Shown one piece after another: positions 14,633 through 19,309 of a stretch of 19,309 bases of DNA; the stretch's first letter is position 1; each line of letters starts with the position of its first letter. The stretch is taken from contig DGNT01000055.1 of the NCBI GenBank assembly GCA_002389055.1, forward strand, positions 1 through 19,309, read 5' to 3'. Source of the DNA: Alcanivorax sp. UBA4485. Its GTDB lineage: Bacteria; Pseudomonadota; Gammaproteobacteria; Pseudomonadales; Alcanivoracaceae. Position numbers and translations under genes: made by a program. The notes below the pieces were generated by a model. It saw only the letters and a program-made list of their open reading frames with translations. It made no database searches and was not told where the DNA came from.

Positions 14633-14645
14633 GGACACTCCGGTT

Positions 14646-15680
14646 TTAGTTGTGTTTATGCAGCTCTTCGTTGAGCGCCACGGCGGTTTTGTTGGTCTGG
14701 CATTGCACCGCGCCGTTCACTGAATTGCGGCGGAACAACAGATCGGACTGGCCGGCCAGGTCGCGGGCTTTGACGGTGTCCGCGACTTTGCCGTTCTGGT
14801 CGAGTACTTCCACCTTGGTGCCGGCGGTGATGTAGAGGCCGGCTTCGATGGTGCAGCGGTCGCCCAGCGGGATGCCGGTGCCGGCGTTGGCGCCGAGCAG
14901 GCAGTTCTCGCCCAGGGAAATCACGATGTTGCCGCCGCCGGACAGGGTGCCCATGGTGGAGGAGCTGCCGCCCAGGTCGGAGCCCTTGCCGACGAACACA
15001 CCGGCGGAGATGCGGCCTTCGATCATGCCCGGCCCTTCGGTGCCGGCGTTAAAGTTGATAAAGCCTTCGTGCATGACGGTGGTGCCTTCGCCCACATAGG
15101 CGCCCAGACGCACGCGGGCGGTGTCGGCGATGCGCACGCCGGCGGGCACCACGTAGTCGGTCATCTTGGGGAATTTATCCACGCTGTTCACTTCCAGCAC
15201 CTTGCCGTTAAGGCGGGCGAGAAGCTGGCGCTCGGGCAGTTCGTTCAGGTCCACGGCGCCTTCGTTGGTCCAGGCCACGTTGGGCAGCAGCGGGAAGATG
15301 CCGCTGAGCACCACGCCGTGGGGGCGCACCAGGCGGTGAGAGAGCAGGTGCAGCTTGAGATAGGCTTCCGGGGTGGAGGCCGGTTCCGCGTCGCTTTCCA
15401 GAATGGTCAGCACCACCGGGCGCTCGGATTCCTGGAACGCCACCGCGTAGCTGGCTTCGTGTTCAAAGCCGGCGTCGCGCCATTCCCGGGCAAGGTGTTG
15501 GATCTGCCGGTGGGTCAGTTCCAGGGCCGCGTTGCCGCCCTCATAACCCACTTCCTCGCTGACCACGTCCACCAGCTTGCTGTCCGGGTTAAGCACCGGG
15601 TCCGGGTAGAACACTTCCAGCCATTGGTCGTCGCGGTTCTTGCTGCCGCAGCCCAGTGCCATTGCGAAAATATTGCTCAT
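14646..15680 (-). CDS. dapD: Tetrahydrodipicolinate N-succinyltransferase DapD (long type)
   Basis: Encodes a 344-residue enzyme that transfers succinyl from succinyl-CoA to tetrahydrodipicolinate, opening the succinylase branch of DAP synthesis in the cytoplasm. It is the longer DapD form found in Pseudomonas and actinobacteria, not the 274-residue E. coli form. The N-terminal region (1-170) is mixed alpha/beta. Residues about 180-290 form the left-handed beta-helix made of hexapeptide repeats (for example ISAGVFVGKGSDLGG and LLGANAGTGIPLG). Functional trimers are usual for the family, with the active site between neighbouring helices. The ATG at 15680 follows AGAGAGG at good spacing. The gene sits 39 bases after yffB and 13 bases before dapE on the same strand. 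No defect is visible. Confidence 0.96.
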   Translation of the reverse strand: MSNIFAMALGCGSKNRDDQWLEVFYPDPVLNPDSKLVDVVSEEVGYEGGNAALELTHRQIQHLAREWRDAGFEHEASYAVAFQESERPVVLTILESDAEPASTPEAYLKLHLLSHRLVRPHGVVLSGIFPLLPNVAWTNEGAVDLNELPERQLLARLNGKVLEVNSVDKFPKMTDYVVPAGVRIADTARVRLGAYVGEGTTVMHEGFINFNAGTEGPGMIEGRISAGVFVGKGSDLGGSSSTMGTLSGGGNIVISLGENCLLGANAGTGIPLGDRCTIEAGLYITAGTKVEVLDQNGKVADTVKARDLAGQSDLLFRRNSVNGAVQCQTNKTAVALNEELHKHN

Positions 15681-15719
15681 GTTTGCCTCTCTGTTACTCG
15701 GTCCGGCGGAGTCTGTTGC

Positions 15720-16067
15720 TCAGCCCAGCAGTGTTTTCCAGCGGCCTTCTTCAAAGCCGGCTTCGATGATGTTGTCGCTGTGCAGAATCGGGCGTTTGAT
15801 CAGTGACGGGTTGTCCCGCGCCGCCGCCACCGCGCTTTCCGCGTCCATATTGTCGCGGGTGCTCTGGTCGAGCTTGCGCCAGGTGGTGCCGCGCCGGTTG
15901 ATCACCGTGTCCCAGCCCAGAGCGTCGATCCAGCGCCGCAGCGGTGCTTCGGGCACGCCGTCCTTTTTATAGTCGTGAAAATGATACTCCAGGCCCTGCT
16001 GGTCGAGCCATTTCAGGGCCTTCTTCATGGTGTCGCAGTTCTTGATGCCGTAGACAGTTATCGCCAT
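15720..16067 (-). CDS. yffB: ArsC/Spx-like protein YffB
   Basis: Encodes a 115-residue thioredoxin-fold protein of the ArsC/Spx family (E. coli YffB is 118). The N-terminus YGIKNCDTMKKAL places one conserved cysteine (Cys11) at the active-site position, and SLIKRPI (88-94, with Arg92) is the second family motif. There is no CXXC pair. Real arsenate reductase activity is not expected: the family members closest to this are glutathione-interacting proteins of unclear role. The position inside a dap operon is conserved, since yffB sits next to dapE in E. coli and is linked to dap genes in pseudomonads. The ATG at 16067 follows GGAAGGA. The gap to dapC is 24 bases. A redox role in lysine/DAP synthesis is speculation from position only. 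Confidence 0.9.
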   Translation of the reverse strand: MAITVYGIKNCDTMKKALKWLDQQGLEYHFHDYKKDGVPEAPLRRWIDALGWDTVINRRGTTWRKLDQSTRDNMDAESAVAAARDNPSLIKRPILHSDNIIEAGFEEGRWKTLLG

Positions 16068-16091
16068 GGGGTCCTTCCTCCTGGGGCACGT

Positions 16092-17273
16092 TTACAGACG
16101 TTCGATCAGGGCGCGGATGCGTTTGGCGCCTTCCACGCATTGATCCAGTTCCGCGACCAGCGCCATGCGCACCCGGTTCTTGCCCGGGTTGCGGCCCTGC
16201 ACGGTGCGTGAAAGATAGCGCCCGGGCAGCACGGTCACGTTCTCTTCAGACTTGAGACGGCGGGCGAAGGTTTCATCATCCACCGGCGTTTTGGGCCATA
16301 AATAGAAGCCCGCGTCCGGGGCGCTAACCTTAAGCGGCTCGCCGAGAATGTCCAGTACGGCGTCGAACTTGCGCGCGTACAGGGCGCGGTTGGCGCGCAC
16401 ATGCTCTTCGTCGTTCCAGGCGGCGATGCTCGCCACCTGGTGATGGTTGGGCATGGCGCAGCCGTGGTAGGTGCGGTAGCGCAAAAAGCGGCGCAGGATT
16501 TCCGCGTCACCGGCGACGAAGCCGGAGCGCAGGCCGGGCAGGTTGGAACGCTTGGACAGCGAATGAAACACCACGCAGCGGCGGTAATCATGGCGGCCCA
16601 GTTCCGCGCAGGCCTGCAGCAGACCGGCGGGGGCGCGGTCGCGGTAAATCTCCGAATAACATTCATCGGACGCGATCACGAAGTCGTACTTGTCCGCCAG
16701 GTCGATCAGCGCCTTGAGTTGCGCGCTGCTCAGGGTGGCGCCGGTGGGGTTGCCCGGGGTGCAGATAAACAGCACTTGGGTGCGCAGCCAGGTGCTTTCG
16801 TCGACGGCGTCGAAGTCCGGTTGCAGGCCGGTGCCGTCGGTGCAGGGCAGGTACACCGGCTCGCCGCCGCCGAGCAGGGCGGCGCCTTCATAGATTTGAT
16901 AGAAGGGGTTGGGCATCAGCACCAGCGGGCTGCGCTGACGGTCCAGCATCGCCTGGGTGAAGGCGAACAGCGCTTCGCGGGTGCCGTTCACCGGCAATAC
17001 CTGGTGGTCGCTGCTGACCTGTTGCAGCTTAAACCGCCGGGTCAGCCAGCCGGCGATGGCGTCGCGCAGTTCCGGCAGGCCGGCGGTGCCCGGGTACTTG
17101 GCGAGCAGGGCGGTGTTGTCGCGGAGCGCCTGCTGTACGAAATCCGGCGCCGGGTGTTGCGGTTCGCCGATGGAAAACGCCACCGGGCTTTTGTCACTGG
17201 CGGGCAGGTCGGCGAATAACGTGCCCAGCTTCTCGAACGGATACGGATGCAGGCGTTCCAGATCGGGATTCAT
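16092..17273 (-). CDS. dapC: N-succinyldiaminopimelate aminotransferase DapC
   Basis: Encodes a 393-residue fold-type I aminotransferase dependent on pyridoxal phosphate. The cofactor lysine is Lys241 in SLSKRSNLPG. Asn175 in TPGNPTGA, Asp203 and Tyr206 in ASDECYSEIY, and the C-terminal RVRMAL arginine are as expected. The start MNPDLERLHPYPFEKL and the SKRSNLPG motif are typical of DapC rather than general aspartate aminotransferases. The enzyme moves an amino group from glutamate to N-succinyl-2-amino-6-oxopimelate, the step between DapD and DapE, both encoded just downstream. In E. coli this step is done by ArgD and SerC, so a dedicated dapC points to the Pseudomonas side of the gammaproteobacteria. 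The ATG at 17273 has AAGGA five bases upstream; glnD ends 27 bases before. Confidence 0.93.
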   Translation of the reverse strand: MNPDLERLHPYPFEKLGTLFADLPASDKSPVAFSIGEPQHPAPDFVQQALRDNTALLAKYPGTAGLPELRDAIAGWLTRRFKLQQVSSDHQVLPVNGTREALFAFTQAMLDRQRSPLVLMPNPFYQIYEGAALLGGGEPVYLPCTDGTGLQPDFDAVDESTWLRTQVLFICTPGNPTGATLSSAQLKALIDLADKYDFVIASDECYSEIYRDRAPAGLLQACAELGRHDYRRCVVFHSLSKRSNLPGLRSGFVAGDAEILRRFLRYRTYHGCAMPNHHQVASIAAWNDEEHVRANRALYARKFDAVLDILGEPLKVSAPDAGFYLWPKTPVDDETFARRLKSEENVTVLPGRYLSRTVQGRNPGKNRVRMALVAELDQCVEGAKRIRALIERL

Positions 17274-17300
17274 GCTGTTCCTTAAATACGACGCAAGTAA

Positions 17301-19309
17301 TTAAATAGTGACCGACATGGGGTCGGTTTTGCTGTAATCGTCCAGTTCCTGTTTGAGCGTGGCCTGCAGGCGCTGGCACAGCTCCGGGTCGGAGACCGGT
17401 TGGCCGTCCAGGTCGGTGACGAAGAACACGTCCTCCACTTTTTCGCCCAGGGTGGCGATGCGCGCGTTCTGCACCAGCAGCTCGAACTGCACGAAAATAC
17501 GGCCGATATGCGCCAGCAGACCGGGGCGGTCGAGACTGTGCACTTCCACCACCGAGCGGTCGTTGACGATGTCGTTGCTGATCATCACCTGGGTGGGCAC
17601 GTCGAAATGCTTGTGGCGACGCGGCATGCGCCGGCTCACGGTGGCGCCGAAATTGGCCGGCTGCTTGAGCGTTTCGGTGAGCGTTTTGCGGATGTATTCG
17701 ATACGCGGCCAGTCGTTGCCGATCGGCGTGCCGTTCTCGTCGAGCACGATATAGGTGTCCAGGCTGAAGCCGTCGGCGCTGGTGATAATGCGCGCGTCCA
17801 TAATGGTCAGCCCGAGGCTGTCCAGGGCGTTCACCGTGGCGGCGAACAGGTTGCGGGTGTCCGGCGTGTAGATAAAGATCTGCGAGCCGCCTTCCAGGTT
17901 GCCGGGGCTGGTTTCCGACTCGCGGATCAACACCAGCGGGTCTTCCTTGTTGGTACGCTCCAGCAGCGCCTCGGTGTGCCAGGCGATATCCCAGGGCGTT
18001 TCACGCAGGAAGTATTCATCGCCGATGTTGGCCCACAGTGCTTCGATGGCCTGCGGGTCATGGTCCCGCTCGGTGAGCAGTTTGAGGGCGTCGTCGCGGG
18101 TCTCGTCGATCCAGTCCTGCTTGTCCTGGGGGTTGTTCAGGCCGCGCCGCAAGGCGCGTTTGGTTTCCAGGTAGAGCTGACGCATCAGCGACGCGCGCCA
18201 GGAATTCCACAGCGCCGGGTTGGTGGCGTTGATGTCGGCCACGGTGAGCACGTAGAGATAATCCAGGTGCACCAGGTCACCCACGGTGCGTGCGAATTCA
18301 TGCACCACGTCCGGGTCGGAAATGTCCTTGCGCTGGGCGGTCACGCTCATGGTCAGGTGGTTGCGCACCAGCCAGGCCACCAGCTTGGCGTCCCAGTTGG
18401 TCAGGCCGTGGCGCTGGCAGAAGGCGATGGCGTCGTCGGCGCCCAGCTCGGAATGGTCGCCGCCACGACCCTTGGCGATGTCATGGTAGAGACCGGCCAC
18501 GTACAGCAGCTCGGGCTTGGGCAGCCGGTAAAACACCTCGCAGGCCACCGGGAATTCGTCGCGCTGGTCGTCGTAGCGTAGACGCCGCATGTTCTTGATC
18601 ACCAGCAGGGTGTGCGCGTCCACGGTGTAAATATGGAACAGGTCGTACTGCATCATGCCGATGATGCGACCGAACTCGGGCAGGTACTTGCCGAGAATGC
18701 CGTAGCGCTTCATGCGGCGCAGTTGCGAGAACAGCGCGTGGGGGCTGCGCAGCAGTTGCATGAACAGAGCGGTGTGGGCCGGTTCCTGGCGGAAGGCGTC
18801 GTCGATCAGCGGCCGCGACTCGATCAGCGCGCGCACGGTGGCGGCGCGCACGCCTTTCAGGTCCGGGTTCTGGGCCAGCAGCACGAACACCTCGAGAATC
18901 GCCGAGGGTTGTTTGCGGAACACGTCCGGGGCGCTGATTTCCAGATAATCGTTACGCACCTGAAAACGGCGGTTGAGCGGGCGCACCTTCTCGGGCTCGC
19001 CGGCGCGCAGGATCACCTCGTCGAACAGCTGCAGCAGCATCTCGTTGAGCACCGACAGCGCCAGCGCCACGCGATAGAAGCGCTTCATCAGTTGTTCCAC
19101 CGCCAGGTTGGCGTCGGAGTCCTTATGGCCGAGGCGCTCGGCGAGCTGGCGCTGATGATCGAACAGCAGGCGGTTTTCGTTGCGACCGGTGAGGCCGTGC
19201 AGCTGCCAGCGGATCCGCCACAGCGACTCCAGGCACTTGCTCAGCACGCGGTGCTCGGCGGCGGTCAGAAAGCCCGCGTCGACCAGGGCTTCCAGGCTGT
19301 CGGCGCCGA
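17301..19309 (-). CDS. glnD: Bifunctional uridylyltransferase/uridylyl-removing enzyme GlnD (5' end outside window)
   Basis: The frame is open to the right edge of the window, so the gene is partial: about 668 of roughly 890-900 residues are present. The N-terminal nucleotidyltransferase domain with its GG and DXD residues is mostly missing and cannot be checked. Visible parts, numbered from the GTG at 19247, are the linker region and the HD domain that removes UMP (HD at 255-256 in LYHDIAKG, His265 in GGDHSELG, His297 in VRNHLTMS). Two ACT domains follow, at about 455-535 and 565-640, and bind glutamine; the second contains DRPGLLAHIG. That GTG is internal; the preceding in-frame codons continue the conserved protein. 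GlnD adds UMP to the T-loop tyrosine of PII when glutamine is low and removes it when glutamine is high. It leads the dap operon here, a gene order known from pseudomonads. Confidence 0.96.
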   Translation of the reverse strand, partial: GADSLEALVDAGFLTAAEHRVLSKCLESLWRIRWQLHGLTGRNENRLLFDHQRQLAERLGHKDSDANLAVEQLMKRFYRVALALSVLNEMLLQLFDEVILRAGEPEKVRPLNRRFQVRNDYLEISAPDVFRKQPSAILEVFVLLAQNPDLKGVRAATVRALIESRPLIDDAFRQEPAHTALFMQLLRSPHALFSQLRRMKRYGILGKYLPEFGRIIGMMQYDLFHIYTVDAHTLLVIKNMRRLRYDDQRDEFPVACEVFYRLPKPELLYVAGLYHDIAKGRGGDHSELGADDAIAFCQRHGLTNWDAKLVAWLVRNHLTMSVTAQRKDISDPDVVHEFARTVGDLVHLDYLYVLTVADINATNPALWNSWRASLMRQLYLETKRALRRGLNNPQDKQDWIDETRDDALKLLTERDHDPQAIEALWANIGDEYFLRETPWDIAWHTEALLERTNKEDPLVLIRESETSPGNLEGGSQIFIYTPDTRNLFAATVNALDSLGLTIMDARIITSADGFSLDTYIVLDENGTPIGNDWPRIEYIRKTLTETLKQPANFGATVSRRMPRRHKHFDVPTQVMISNDIVNDRSVVEVHSLDRPGLLAHIGRIFVQFELLVQNARIATLGEKVEDVFFVTDLDGQPVSDPELCQRLQATLKQELDDYSKTDPMSVTI

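Noticed and set aside
13574..14674. 366-codon plus-strand frame opposite dapE
   Set aside because: Composition is that of an antisense shadow, while DapE on the minus strand has all metal ligands.
15720..16067. Arsenate reductase function for the ArsC-like protein
   Set aside because: No arsenic-resistance genes are nearby, and the sequence and dap-operon position fit YffB instead.
1..19309. CRISPR arrays, tRNA or rRNA genes, transposases, toxin-antitoxin or defence genes
   Set aside because: I looked for regularly spaced repeats, cloverleaf-like segments and typical protein motifs on both strands and saw none; the only repeats are the heptad arrays and the REP-like element.

Overview
The window reads as a chromosomal core region of a high-GC gammaproteobacterium. 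It is gene-dense: the longest stretch without a gene is about 225 bases (1566-1790). The gene set and order (yoaA-tsaB, glnD-dapC-yffB-dapD-dapE, plsB, a 344-residue DapD) fit the Pseudomonas/Oceanospirillales side of the class. An Alcanivorax-like lipid-degrading marine bacterium is my best guess, but it is inferred from gene content and not proven. I see no tRNA, rRNA, transposase, phage gene or CRISPR array.

Layout, left to right. Bases 1-1565 hold the 3' part of a PII signal protein gene (glnK) and the ammonium channel gene amtB, followed by a REP-like hairpin. Bases 1640-2240 hold a stand-alone SCP2 lipid-binding protein with its own putative promoter, an operator-like palindrome and a very strong terminator. 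Bases 2337-6965 are a tightly packed plus-strand run: yoaA (iron-sulfur DNA helicase), tsaB (tRNA t6A synthesis), a hotdog thioesterase, uppP (undecaprenyl-diphosphate phosphatase) and rsmJ (16S rRNA methyltransferase). Most junctions are overlaps or zero gaps.

Bases 6966-7094 form a short convergent spacer built from inverted arrays of 7-base repeats. The 848-residue glycerol-3-phosphate acyltransferase gene plsB follows on the minus strand (7095-9641). Divergent from it is a two-gene unit of a DyP-type (YfeX-like) haem peroxidase and an EamA/DMT-family permease (9826-11576). The permease gene ends nose to nose, with overlapping stop codons, against a minus-strand aldehyde dehydrogenase gene (11573-13147). 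A 64-residue membrane protein of unknown function (13301-13495) diverges from the dehydrogenase.

Bases 13502-19309 are a minus-strand operon, read as glnD (5' end beyond the window), dapC, yffB, dapD, dapE. Three consecutive steps of the succinylase branch of diaminopimelate/lysine synthesis are therefore encoded together, downstream of the nitrogen-sensing uridylyltransferase. GlnD is the enzyme family that modifies PII proteins such as the GlnK at the other end of the window, so the two ends hold parts of one regulatory circuit: GlnD modifies GlnK, which gates AmtB. UppP and the DAP genes both feed peptidoglycan synthesis; PlsB, the SCP2 protein, the thioesterase and the aldehyde dehydrogenase are lipid-related.

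I did not find a convincing new defence or mobile system. The points most worth a second look are the inverted heptad-repeat spacer, the PsrA-like palindrome before the SCP2 gene, the REP-like element, the peroxidase-permease pair, and the small membrane protein.
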